From: Plasmodium malariae
Lineage: Eukaryota > Apicomplexa > Aconoidasida > Haemosporida > Plasmodiidae
Length of the DNA stretch: 64,000 nucleotides
Direction: 5' to 3'
Assembly: GCF_900090045.1 (NCBI RefSeq)
Contig: NC_041786.1
Coordinates: forward strand, 2,722,501 to 2,786,500
In this document: positions 43,685 to 54,489 of the stretch, piece after piece
How positions within the stretch are numbered: position 1 is the first letter of the stretch
How the letters are laid out: every line of letters starts with the position of its first letter
The notes under the pieces: generated by a model
The model's database searches: none
Seen by the model: the letters and a program-made list of their open reading frames with translations, nothing else
Told to the model about the DNA's origin: nothing
Program-made: the position numbers and the translations under genes

Positions 43685-44657
43685 TTTTCGTCTTTTTCTT
43701 TTATATTAATTTTCATCATTTCTTCTTTATTTTTTAGCCTTTCTAATATATCATCTAATCTTTTATTATTTAGTTCACTTTTCAATTTTTCTTGTGCATT
43801 ATCTGTATTATATTTATTGGAAGTCTTAGCTGACAAGTCAGGTTCAAAAACATGCCAACTAGACACAGGGTAAAGATCAGAATATTCTTCATTTTCAATT
43901 AAAACAAAAAAAACGTCCGAATCTAAATTACATTTTTTAGATACATAAGATTGATGACTTATCTTTCCTTTTTCATTAGACGTATTTTTCAATAACCAAT
44001 AAAATGAATTATTATTCTTCTCGTTTCTTAAAGTACTCTCTATATCTTCATCTTTGGACTGAAAAAAAAAAAGGCTTAAATTTATCGAACGTAAAGCGTC
44101 AATGAGGGAAAAACGTAGAAAAATGGCACAACGTTCAGTCAAATGAGTCTTACGTATGCTCACGCACATAGAGCACATAAGGCACAATTGTACGTACGTA
44201 CATACATATGTGTGTATATATATGCACAAATGTAAACATGTTTGCAAGTGTAGATACAAATATACATATACAGTTACATATACACTTATGTATTTAAATA
44301 TATACATATATATATACATATTTACATATATACATACATATTTACATATATACATACATATTTACATATATACATACATATTTACATATATACATACATA
44401 TTTACATATATACATACATATTTACATATATACATACATATTTACATATACACATACATATTTATATATATACATATAATTATGTTTTTTACTATAAATG
44501 TTATGGGCGGGGTTAACTTGTTTAATTCGCGATTATCCGTAAAGCGCGAAACAAAATATTTTACATTGTCATCCGTTTTGTTTATTCTTAGTCTCTTGTT
44601 ACCGAATTTGGACAAATTAAAATCTGAATATTTTAACGACTCATTTGTTTCACTCAT
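42571..44657 (-). CDS. TFIIF alpha subunit (RAP74)-like transcription factor
   Basis: Probable large subunit of RNA polymerase II factor TFIIF. Two minus-strand exons, 44493-44657 and 42571-44058 (phase 0), give 550 aa. RAP74-like features in order: an N-terminal part ending with the [14 protein letters not shown] segment, where RAP74 has its F-P-V-x-x-W-Y-x-F-x-P dimerisation strand; a long highly charged middle with a near-pure Asp/Glu tract (about 350-430); and a C-terminal winged-helix at about 480-545 reading [19 protein letters not shown] then IVQKCIKNL. The first 55 residues come from a separate exon whose intron holds a 20-bp minisatellite. The acidic centre is typical of the family but not diagnostic, so the call relies on the two ends. 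Confidence 0.68.
42893..43100 (-). repeat. Asp/Glu codon repeat
   Basis: GAT/GAC/GAG/GAA trinucleotide run encoding more than 60 almost uninterrupted acidic residues in the TFIIF-like protein. On the plus strand it reads as poly-Ser or His/Pro-rich false ORFs. Confidence 0.93.
44300..44476. repeat. 20-bp minisatellite in TFIIF intron 1
   Basis: About eight copies of CATACATATTTACATATATA, nearly perfect, inside the 434-nt intron between the two TFIIF exons. It produces a false plus-strand ORF. Confidence 0.9.
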
Positions 44658-44814
44658 TTTTCTTTTCTCTTCTTTTCTTTTTATTTTTTTATAATATCAA
44701 ATGTTTTGTATTTGGCCTTTCGTTGAGCCTTGGATCATATTTTCGCAAAAAAAACAAGTACTATGTATTTTACGGAAGGCGCTGCATATGCACATACATA
44801 ATCAAGTGAATTTA

Positions 44815-44869
<55 letters not shown>

Positions 44870-45601
44870 GTACGTATGTATGTAAAATATAATGGAGCTT
44901 TCTTTTTAATTATGGACACTGGTAAAAAGAAAGAAAAATAAATTAAAATGGGGAAACATAAACAAACAAGTACAATGAAACGATGGCACAAATTAAAATA
45001 AAAATAAAGAAAAAAAAATAAAAAAATAAAAAAATAAAAAAATAAAATAAAATAAAAACAAAAAAATAAAATAAAAACAAAAAAAAAAAAAAAAAAAAAA
45101 TAAAATAAAAATAAAGAAAAATAAATAATTATAAAAGTGTATACATAAGGAAAGCGACAAATATATCAATACCATAGCGTGTAAATATAAATGTATATAT
45201 ACAAGAGGATAAATGTAAAAATGAACGAATGAACGAATGAACAAACAGCGCTGCCTAAAATTGAAGAAAAAAAAAAAAATAATTAACCAAAAAAATTTAC
45301 AAAGTATTATAAAATAATATAATATACCATTTTCACATGGTATTATTTGTGCTTACATATAATGTAATTAATTTTTTTGTGCAGCAAAGCTAGTAAATAA
45401 ACGAATAAAAATATTTTAGCAAAATATGCATTAAGTATTAAGATAAAAGAATGTAAAAAGTTTAGTCAAATTAACATATATATAAAAAGAGAAATTTAAA
45501 AGGGCGTAATAAATATACAACATATGTATATATATATATATATATATATAGAAGGGAACAAAAATGATTTAAACCGTAATATACATCCTTAAATATAACT
45601 A
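44658..45601. promoter_or_regulatory. divergent intergenic region TFIIF / 45.6-kb gene
   Basis: Head-to-head spacer with (TA)n at 44820-44862, AAATAAAATAA repeats at 44995-45120 and (TA)n at 45528-45550. It probably carries promoters for both genes; no exon supported. Confidence 0.5.
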
Positions 45602-46520
45602 ATGGCGTTAAAAATAAAGAACAAAATTGTAAAAAAAAAAGCCAATAGTAAGGGTACTACCAAAAGGAAGAAAGAAAAAAATGTAATAAATGAATTGAAT
45701 GATTCTTTAAATTGTAATCCTTTCATGAAAAAAGAAGAAATAAAACCATTCATTTTAAGCATAGAGGATGAAAGGAAGGAAGACAACGAAGTAGAAAGAA
45801 AAGGTGAAATATAAACAGAAAAAAATTCAAAATTGCACATAGATAAAGTTTTAATCATGTTATGTTGACCTATGGAAAAAATATTATTTTGTACATATAA
45901 TTATGTATATACTTACAAACATACGTACATTTCTATTGCCTGTTCGCGTTATATTTATAGGGACATTTGAAAAATTACTAAAAAAAAGAATAAAGCAAAT
46001 GAATAACAAATTAAAAGAACTAAATAAGGGGAATACTGAATTCAGGTAATACAAATACAAGAACATCCATGGATGCAATTTATTCAAATTCATATATATA
46101 TATGTATGTACATGTATAGGTGGGCATAAGTATGCACTCTTAATTAACTTGAAAAGAAGAAAGCTCGTTACATCAGAGTGCTTTGCTTATATCACATATC
46201 TGAAGATTTTTTTATTTGCTATAATAATATTTGCATTATCATTTCATTTTTCATTTTCGTTTATAATAATAAATATAGAAAGAAAATAATAATTATTGAC
46301 ATAATATGCATACATAGGACACACACATGCATAATTTTTTAGGCATATAAATGTTAACCGTTTTTTGCCATTTCATCATATATTTTTTCCTTTTTTTTTT
46401 TTTTTATTTTTATTTTGAAATTACAGCCAAATGTATGAAGATGATATTGAAAAATTAGGCAAAAGATGGTATGAAAAAAAATTAGTTAACGATGTACCAA
46501 GAAAATTAACAATATTCTGA
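45602..46520 (+). CDS. short basic protein of unknown function, three exons
   Basis: 126 aa from exons 45602-45803, 45961-46045 and 46427-46520; phases 1 and 2 join cleanly and all splice sites are GT-AG. The N-terminal third is strongly basic (KNKIVKKKANSKGTTKRKKE), suggesting nuclear or nucleolar location. The middle is acidic (EDERKEDNEVERK). The C-terminal half is a predicted helix-rich region ending KLGKRWYEKKLVNDVPRKL. I do not recognise the family; small ribosome-biogenesis or RNA-processing factors look like this, but that is only an impression. The gene is convergent with RPS2. Confidence 0.7.
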
Positions 46521-46907
46521 AGGAGAAATAATTAGAAAAAATTATATGGTTATTGCAGCGGGGCAGAATATACTCTTTACCTTTGTTTTAATTGTTTCTT
46601 CATTATTGTTCACCTTTTTTTTTTTTAACGATTTTCAAATAAGGAAAAGTATTTAGATCCATATATTAGCTATTTAAAAGTACTTTTTTTCCTGCATCAT
46701 TATTTGTTAAAAATTTGTAAACATTTTTTAATTTGACATTGAATAATGTCCAAGTTGTACATAAGATTCAAACATTTTGTTTCTTGTACTATAAAACCTT
46801 ATTATGTATTATGACAAATGCTGGGAATCTGTCAAACGATTGTTTTTTACTGCTGTGCATATAGAATATGCGATAAAATAAGGTGCACGACCAAGTTATA
46901 AAAATTT

Positions 46908-46939
<32 letters not shown>

Positions 46940-47101
46940 GCAGACGCGTAGGTAAGTAGTTGCTATTTAGATTTTATAACCTTTCAACTGCAGCTGTAGT
47001 ACGTTACTGACGAAAAAAATACAAAGGTCAATATTGTCTAGTCTATTTTATTTTAAAAAGGATATTTTAATGTAATTTAAAAATATAAGATAAATGTTTA
47101 C

Positions 47102-47132
<31 letters not shown>

Positions 47133-47410
47133 GTATCCATTATGAAAAAAAAAAATTTTTTTGATACAACTTTTTATTCGTATTAAAAATTAAGGAAATC
47201 ATAATAAGAATTATTATTTTGGGTAAAATGGTGTATATATAAAAAAGAGATAACAAAATGTGCACGTTTTGCAAAAACTACCACTTCACTGCTGAAATAT
47301 ATAATGAAATTAATTACTTGGTGTGTGTAAAAATGTATACATATATGGGTATACATATATATATTTTTTACATAAAAATATATATAATATACATGTTCAC
47401 ATAAGCCTGT
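46521..47410. other. convergent intergenic region
   Basis: Spacer between the stops of the 45.6-kb gene and RPS2. It has (TA)n at 46915-46940 and 47103-47117 and poly(T) at 47117-47132. No supported gene. Confidence 0.55.
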
Positions 47411-48619
47411 CTAAACGGTTGTTTTAATTCCCTTTACATTTTGATAAGTTTCCAGGAAGTCGGACCATTCTTCATATGGAGATTTGTCAAAGTTTGTTAC
47501 CTTCCATAAATCTGGTGTTAAATATCCGTATGTTTTACTTAAAGCGTTGAAAATTGCCTAAAATGGAAAAACGAAAATATACGCGGTGCAATAAGGGTAA
47601 TTTAACGCGAAAATATACATGTCGATATATATATATATATATATACATTTGTACATATGTGCACGAGTTTATAAGCATTTCCAATGTTCGTGCAAATAAC
47701 ATAATAAAATTTTTTTTTATCAATTATTATAAAAAAAAAAAAAAAAAATCAATGCACACAAGAACGCTAATAAAACTATATTTAAAATGAAGAACATAAT
47801 ATCTCTTTATAAATAAAATTTCTTACTCTTAAAAAGTTTCCTCTCGTTTTTGTTTTTCCACAAGACGACGAAAAGCAATCTTTAATTCCTGCAAAATTTA
47901 ACATTTTCTTTGTTGTTGGTGCACCAACAATTTGTGTACCTCTGGGTGCTGGTACTAAACGAATACGAACACTTCCACATTTTCCTGATACTTTCATAGG
48001 TACTGTGTGTGGATCACCAATTTTATTTCCCCAATATCCTCGTCTGACTGGTATTAAAGAAAGTTTTGCAGCAATAATTGCACCTCTAATAGCTGTTGCG
48101 ACTTCCTTTGCACACTTTACACCTAATCCACAATGACCATTTCCATCACCAATAGCTACAAAAGCCTTAAATCTTGTCCTTTGTCCAGCACGTGTTTGTT
48201 TTTGTACAGGCATAATTTTTACAACGTCATCCTTCAATGGGTGTGCACATTCATTCGGTTGAAAAAAGTAATCAATAATTTGATACTCTTTTATTGGCAA
48301 GGAATGTAAATATATTTCTTCAATTGATACGATTTTTCCTTCCTTCACTAATCTTCCTAATTTCGTTACTGGCACCCAATTTTTCAAGTCATCTTCAGCT
48401 GAACTTCTTCCTCTAAAAATTATGAACCGTTCAGGTAAAATTCAGCATTATTCGAATTTACGCGCGCGCATCGGTGTGTAACATTCATTAGTACTTCACG
48501 TATATTTATATAACAACAATCAAGCATTTAAGTGCACATACACAAATACATGTATATATGAAACATACCCATTTACAACGATATCTGCATACACATATGC
48601 GTTGGTACGTAGGTATGTA

Positions 48620-48650
<31 letters not shown>

Positions 48651-49072
48651 TCATTATTACCTTCCTCTTCCCCTTCCTCTGGCTCCTCTAGGTCCCCTTG
48701 GACCTCTTCCAAATCCCCTTGAAAAACCTCCTCTATCTAATATTCGTTAAAAAAGAAACATATATACATACATATGTATATTTTTAACTGTAATCACTAC
48801 ATACATCTCTTACATACTAGCAACCTTGTTCTCTTTAAAAATGACGCAATCTTATTGTACACAAAGATGTACGCATCCATTGTGCGTGCATATGTATATG
48901 TACATCATGTAAACAATCATATGTTTATGTATAACTTGATAATTTTTTAAAAACAGAATAAAGCAAAATAAAGAAAAATACAGCAAAATATAGCAGAATA
49001 AAACACAATAAAACAATATGCGTAAGCAAAATTTATCGTCATAGGTCAGCAAATTTGTAGTTTACCTTCCAT
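47411..49072 (-). CDS. RPS2: 40S ribosomal protein S2 (uS5)
   Basis: Cytosolic small-subunit protein at the mRNA entry and decoding region. Four minus-strand exons: 49066-49072 (only seven bases, ATG GAA G), 48661-48736, 47827-48412 and 47411-47557; 271 aa, phases 1, 2, 0. The Gly/Arg-rich N-terminus ([16 protein letters not shown]) is typical of eukaryotic S2 and a likely arginine-methylation target. The uS5 core is clear: [20 protein letters not shown], then [20 protein letters not shown] and [12 protein letters not shown]. Length agrees with Plasmodium RPS2. The 7-nt first exon is easily missed; the start is fixed by the ATG at 49070-49072 and phase. Confidence 0.95.
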
Positions 49073-49334
49073 TGTTTATCAATTGGATTGTTTAAAAGAA
49101 GATGTTTGTTTATTTATATAAAAAGCTTTATATTTGTTTTTTCTTTAATTTTGTTAAATTATATATACATACATTTATTTTATAAACTTATTATGTATAT
49201 GTATATATTATTTTGTTTTGTTTTTGTTTTTTTTTTTGAGGTGTGGGGGGGGAAAGGCATTCCACTTAGAACATAATTTATATTATATTTTTTTTTTTTT
49301 TTTTCTGTAAGTATTCTTAAATGTGATGAAAAAA

Positions 49335-49366
<32 letters not shown>

Positions 49367-51060
49367 TATTGATATATAATTTGTTTGATACTTATGCTTT
49401 TTTCTCACACGTAGAAATGTCGCTTATCAGTTTAAAGAAAAATATAGTCCTTATTATTTATCAAAAAAAGAAGTAAAAACATAAAAACTTTAAATAAATA
49501 AACGAATAAATAAAGATAACTTAGTAAAATTATAAGGTGCATATACTTTCCAAAAAATATAGTAATTAACCTAGAATATTTGCTGTTTCAGAAAACATAT
49601 AAAAAAAAACGTTTACTTACACAATTTACCGACGTGCATCTTTTTTATTTTTTTTTTTTTTAGTAAAGCTCATTTATATTTTCACTTTTAAGTATAGTGA
49701 GAGCAAAAAAAAGGGGATGAATATATATTACTGTAAGGAATTTAAACCGTATTATAGTATGCACATAATCAAAAAGCGAGGGTTATTAAATTGTACATAA
49801 ATATCGATACGATTTTAAGTATTATAAATTTGAATATTTGTATATATATAGTCTACGTTTTTGTTGTCTCCTAGGTCCTAAAATACGCAAGTGCTTCAAT
49901 GAACTTAGCTTGTAGATGGAACAACTTGCTTTGGTGAACGTTTTAATTATTTTTTTTTCTTATGAAATATTTAAGAATTGATAAACTTTAAATTATTCTT
50001 AAGGTTTTATAAAGTAAATATACTCAAAGGTGAAATTATCCACTTTTCTCACCTGATATGCAATTTTATTGAAAAAAAAAAAAATTACGAACAAAAAAAA
50101 GTAGGAATATACTTTTTTTAGTATACATATGATGTAGTAATAATACAATTAAACTTTTGTTAAAAAACAAATAAATTCAACACCGTTTTAGAAGAAAATA
50201 TGTAGGCATAACGTAATTTTTACCGAAAAATTATACATTATCTTAATTATTTATAACTTAATGCAAGCTGCAAATTTATTTTTCCACCCATTCGTTTTTT
50301 GTTATATAATCGTCCTTCGTAAAATTTCCTTCACTCCGTTCATATTTACACATATATATACATGTATATATTTTTTTTTTTTCTGTTTCCGTGGTAATTG
50401 CATATTTTGTGTATTTACATAAAGGTTATGAAGAGAAAATAATTTTTTAAAGTAATATAAATTTTAATCTTTCCTGCGACTACCTAGCAATATATATGTT
50501 TTTGAAAATAGTATGTTGCATTAGGAGAGTTTGTGCTATATATTTGTAAAGCATATATTAGCAGTTTAGTGGCAATCATTTGTTCATATGTGTAAAAGTA
50601 TTATATTTATATTGATATTGTTAATTATTACTTTATAATAGGCCTATATACATACATATATGTATGTATGTATGAATAGAAGTAGCGTGTACAGCATATA
50701 TAAACACCACACATGTGTACGGTCGTCTGTACATGTTAAAAAATACAGATAAAATTACCAAAAAAAAAAAAAAAAAAAAAACAGGTTTCATAAAAACTGA
50801 ATATTTTTGCGAGAACCGTAAGGCAGGATAAAGATTTATTTTTTAACTTTTTATTGGGAATTTTACTTTTTCTTTTTTTTTTTTTGTTTTTGTCTTCCGT
50901 CCATTAGACCAAATATATTTTAATCAATTAGCAAAAAATACAAATGTTTTTTCGTGGATATATATATATATTTATATATATATGGACATGAGAAAAAAAA
51001 AGACTACCCATATTACAAAAATGGAATGGATATAAAATTTTTAAAAAATAGGATAAAAAA
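49073..51060. other. divergent intergenic region 5' of RPS2
   Basis: This 2-kb spacer has poly(T) at 49290-49303 and 49341-49367, poly(A) at 50760-50780 and short TATATG tracts. A possible tiny two-exon gene (49717-49915) lies inside and is annotated separately at low confidence. The rest probably holds the RPS2 promoter and that of the 51-kb gene. Confidence 0.45.
49717..49915 (+). CDS. possible tiny gene, weak bL33-like resemblance
   Basis: Tentative. Exon 49717-49792 (donor GTACAT) joined to 49875-49915 (acceptor TCTCCTAG, stop TAG) gives 38 aa, MNIYYCKEFKPYYSM followed by HIIKKRG and CPKIRKCFNEL. The frame stays open upstream to an acceptor at 49662-49663, so a longer protein with a further 5' exon is possible. 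The spacing of G-x-x-x-Y-Y-x-K, I-I-K-K and C-P-x-I-R-K-x-x-x-E faintly resembles bacterial-type L33 (G-T-G-F-x-Y... K-K-Y-D-P-x-x-K-x-H-V). Open stretches this short occur by chance in such AT-rich DNA, so this needs transcript support. Confidence 0.25.
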
Positions 51061-51349
51061 ATGAGTGAAAAATATGGTATTAAAAGACTTAAAGCGAGAA
51101 AAGCTGTGTCTCCCAATTATGGTGACATGAACCTTAATAAAAAAAAAAGTTTAACAAGGTAAAGATTTAAATTATGGATTTGTACATGCGTATATATGAA
51201 TATATATTTATATTTATTTATTTATTTATATATTTACTTATGCCCAATATCAATTATGCATTTTTTTTATGGACATAGAGCATGACAGTGTTGCAGATCC
51301 GTCTTTGTTTTTATGTAACATAGATATGGAAAGACGTCGAAATTTTTAA
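51061..51349 (+). CDS. tiny two-exon gene of unknown function
   Basis: Exon 1 starts at ATG 51061 and encodes MSEKYGIKRLKARKAVSP and further basic residues; exon 2 reads HDSVADPSLFLCNIDMERRR to a stop at 51347-51349. The composition of both parts (Gly, Pro, Arg, Asp) differs from surrounding noncoding DNA. The junction is unresolved. The strong donor AAGGTAAAG at 51157 puts exon 2 out of frame, whereas the weaker donor GTTTAA at 51149 with acceptor ATAG at 51278 joins in frame and gives about 52 aa. I do not recognise the protein. Confidence 0.48.
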
Positions 51350-51728
51350 TTAAATGAGTCTTTATTCTGCATTATTTGTATATATATATATATATATGTA
51401 CAATACGGGAAAAAAGAAAAAAAATTGTAAACATGCAACTTTTTCGAAAAAGCATTATTACAGTTCAAAGATCATACAATATGATCACGTTCATCTGGTT
51501 AACTTAAATAAAAATTATAAAAAAAAAAAAAAATGGAAAGAAGAAAGCAGAATAAATAATAAAAAAAAAAAAAAAAAATTATGTACCTTTTTGAGTATTT
51601 TATTTGAACAAATATTTTAAAGCTGTTGCCAGGTTGTAATTTATTATTTTTTTTTGTTTTTTTTTCAAACTTTTAAGTTATATTAAAATAGCTTACGTTA
51701 TTAAAAACGTATACGTATATAAATACAA

Positions 51729-51766
<38 letters not shown>

Positions 51767-52152
51767 TTTTTTTTTTTTTTGGACAAAACATAATAAGCTC
51801 TTTTTGGTAGCAACGTCATAATACATAATTTGCTTGTCTATTTTGGGCATAAATATATATATAATAAACACAAAATATAAAAAAATAAATACATAATATA
51901 TAAAAAATATATACATTATATATAAAAAATATATACATTATATATAAAAAATATATACATAATATATAAAAAATTTATACATTATATATAAAAAATATTT
52001 ACATATTATATAAAAAATATTTACATATTATATAAAAAATATACGCATTATTTATAAATAATATATGAATAATGCATGAATAATAAATGAATAATATATA
52101 AATAATATATAAATAGTACATAAATAATATATAAATAATATATAAATAATAT

Positions 52153-52191
<39 letters not shown>

Positions 52192-52277
52192 CGGGCATAT
52201 ATATTGCACGTATGTACATATACACCTATATGTGCATATACAGCCAAATCGCCCTTGTTAATACATACTAATTTACA
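51350..52277. other. intergenic region 5' of glutaminyl cyclase
   Basis: Very AT-rich spacer with (TA)n at 51731-51760 and 52149-52182, an A/T-only minisatellite at about 51885-52060 and AATAATATATAA repeats beyond. No supported gene; probably the cyclase promoter. Confidence 0.55.
51885..52060. repeat. 22-24-bp A/T minisatellite
   Basis: Seven or so copies of AAAAAATATATACATTATATATA-like units with slight length variation, followed by shorter ATAATATATAA words to about 52150. Confidence 0.85.
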
Positions 52278-53612
52278 ATGTGTGTGTGTAGATGTTTCAG
52301 GAGGACCGTCATTTTTGTGGCCGTAGTTGTTGTTATGCTCATAGTTGCCGCTGTTTTGTTAATTCTACATTTTGTAAAAAATTCAAATGCGACAAATGGA
52401 TTTCCATTTCCAATAGGCATATATACATATAATGTGATAAATAAATATGATCACATTCATGATCCATCAGACGGGAATTTAGTAAGCATAGATCCAAGTA
52501 TAATTCGAAAGGATGCAAATAAATATCCCTTTACTCAAGGATTATTATTTTTAGATAATGATACATTAATTGAATCCTCAGGATTATATGGTTATAGTTA
52601 TTTAAGAAAATTTAATTTATCTACAAGTAAGACAGAACAACATTACAATTTAAAGAGTAATTATTTTGCAGAAGGAATTACAGTATTAGTTGAACCATCC
52701 ACTTACAAAAAATATATTTTAATGTTAATGTATAAAGAAAAAAGAGTATTTGTTTTTGATTTTTATTCATTCATATTAGAGCATATGTTTGAATATGATT
52801 TAGATGGCTACGGTTTAACGTCTAACTTAAATGTAGTCTATTCAGAAGAGACACTAAAAAAAAATAATTTTGCATCTCGTCAAAAATTGTGGGCAACATC
52901 GGGGGATGATTTTCTTTATGAGCTTGAAATTCCCCATGAATTTTTAAAAGAAAAGAAATTATCTATAGCCAAAAAAACAAAAATCACTTGTGCAGGTTTT
53001 TCGATCGAACGTGTTAATGAATTAGAGTATCATTTCGAAACTGATTCTATTTATGGAAATATATTTTTAACGGAATTAATAATTGAGTTAGATATCACTA
53101 GTGGATCCTGCCTTAAAATAATCAGTCTTCGTGGACTAGTTGAACAATGCGATAACTATGTATGAATTGCATTTCTATAGTTGCATGTGTTTGGTGATAT
53201 TGGCTATTTATTACCATGTGTGTGTATATGCTTATTTGAATTGGTGTATTAATGGGTACATTAATGGGTACATTAATGGATATATGAATGGATGCATGAA
53301 TGGATGCATGAATGGATGCATGAACGCGTATATATATATATTTATTTATATGCACAAGTATATATATATATTTATTTGTGTGCATCTGCTTCTTTTCTTT
53401 TAATTTTATAGGATGCAAAGAAAAAAAACATAGAGGCCGTGCCAAACGGTGTAGCAATTAACCCCAGAAATAGAAAAGAGCAGTTACCAAACTTATTAGT
53501 AACGGGAAAACTTTGGTCCAACATATTTGAAATAAAACTTGAAAAGAATGAAAAATTAAGTGCCGGAGTAATTTTGAGTGAATATTTCAAATTAATAGGA
53601 GAAAATCTCTAA
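52278..53612 (+). CDS. QC: glutaminyl-peptide cyclotransferase (papaya-type QC)
   Basis: Enzyme that converts N-terminal Gln to pyroglutamate in secreted proteins. Exons 52278-53159 and 53412-53612 (phase 0) give 360 aa. Residues about 8-32 are a strong membrane segment (TVIFVAVVVVMLIVAAVLLI), a signal anchor or signal peptide. The type-I QC five-bladed propeller follows: YPFTQGLLFLDNDTLIESSG then LYGYSYLRKFNL, the EGITVL blade, the YGLTSN motif, INELEY-like VNELEYHF, and NGVAINPRN with LLVTGKLWSNIFEIKL in exon 2. Motifs at the blade edges are all present, so activity is likely. The intron holds a 12-bp repeat. The gene is convergent with HDP, as in P. falciparum (recalled). Confidence 0.93.
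53250..53324. repeat. 12-bp repeat in the QC intron
   Basis: Tandem ATTAATGGGTAC units pass into ATGAATGGATGC units within the 252-nt intron. The unit is stop-free, so a false Gly/Cys/Met-rich ORF crosses it. Confidence 0.85.
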
Positions 53613-53733
53613 AAATTTTTATGTGTTAAGAGCGGAGCAGTCGTTGTGCACATACGTTCTTATGGTAATGCTCATTCCAATATATGTATGTAGGGGTTCA
53701 CAAACATTATCATGTGTAGGTATTTGTATTAAA

Positions 53734-53767
<34 letters not shown>

Positions 53768-53931
53768 ATACTTATATACATAATGATTCTTCTTTGATAC
53801 CGCCGTACATTCGAATTTACCCTTTTTAAAATTGACACCCTGATAGTTTTTAATTCCATTAGTTAAATGACCATTTAAAATAGAATAGTAGTTAACTATA
53901 TTTTTTTATCACAATTATATATTTTTATATG

Positions 53932-53964
<33 letters not shown>

Positions 53965-54489
53965 TGAATAGGCTTTGCAATCATCAATGTACTTATTTAT
54001 AAAATAAAAGCTCAAACACTTTTAAAACGTTTATTCATTAAAGATGATATTCATCTATATGTGTATGTGTACACCTTTGTGTAAAATGTGTAAAAAGTTA
54101 TTCGTAAAATATATGCATATTCGGAAGCTTCACTTTCTTTTTTTTTTTGTCTTGTTATTTGTGTAATTTTTCACAAGTGGGTAGTATATTACTATATTTT
54201 AAAGTCAATAACAAATAAAAAATACAAAGATAATTGGAATGCAGAAAAAGGAGAAAACAGCAAGGTGGAAAAGCGGTAAAAGTTCAAAGCGGTAAAAGTT
54301 CAAAGCGGTAAAAGTTCAAAGCGGTAGAAGTTCAAAGCGGTAAAAGTTCAAAGCGGTAAAAGTTCAAAGCGGTAAAAGTTCAAAGCGGTAAAAGTTCAAA
54401 GCGGTAAAAGTTCAAAGTGGTAAAACTTCAAAGCCGTAAAAATATCCCAAATAATCCTTTTTATGCATTTTCAGTAAATTATAAAAACG
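53613..54489. other. convergent intergenic region QC-HDP
   Basis: Contains (TA)n at 53731-53758, poly(T) at 53937-53963 and a striking, relatively GC-rich 16-bp minisatellite at 54275-54437. No gene supported; both 3' UTRs lie here. Confidence 0.6.
54275..54437. repeat. 16-bp minisatellite GGTAAAAGTTCAAAGC
   Basis: Ten tandem copies, most of them identical; the last two have changes (AAAGTGGT, AAACTTCAAAGCCG). It ends about 50 bases from the HDP stop codon, so it probably lies in the HDP 3' UTR or terminator region. Confidence 0.93.

Noticed and set aside
49860..49940. Possible small noncoding RNA with GCAAGT/ACTTGC pairing followed by a T run
   Set aside because: The pairing is only six bases with a 37-base loop, and no tRNA, snoRNA box or snRNA consensus is present; a splice-exon reading fits at least as well.
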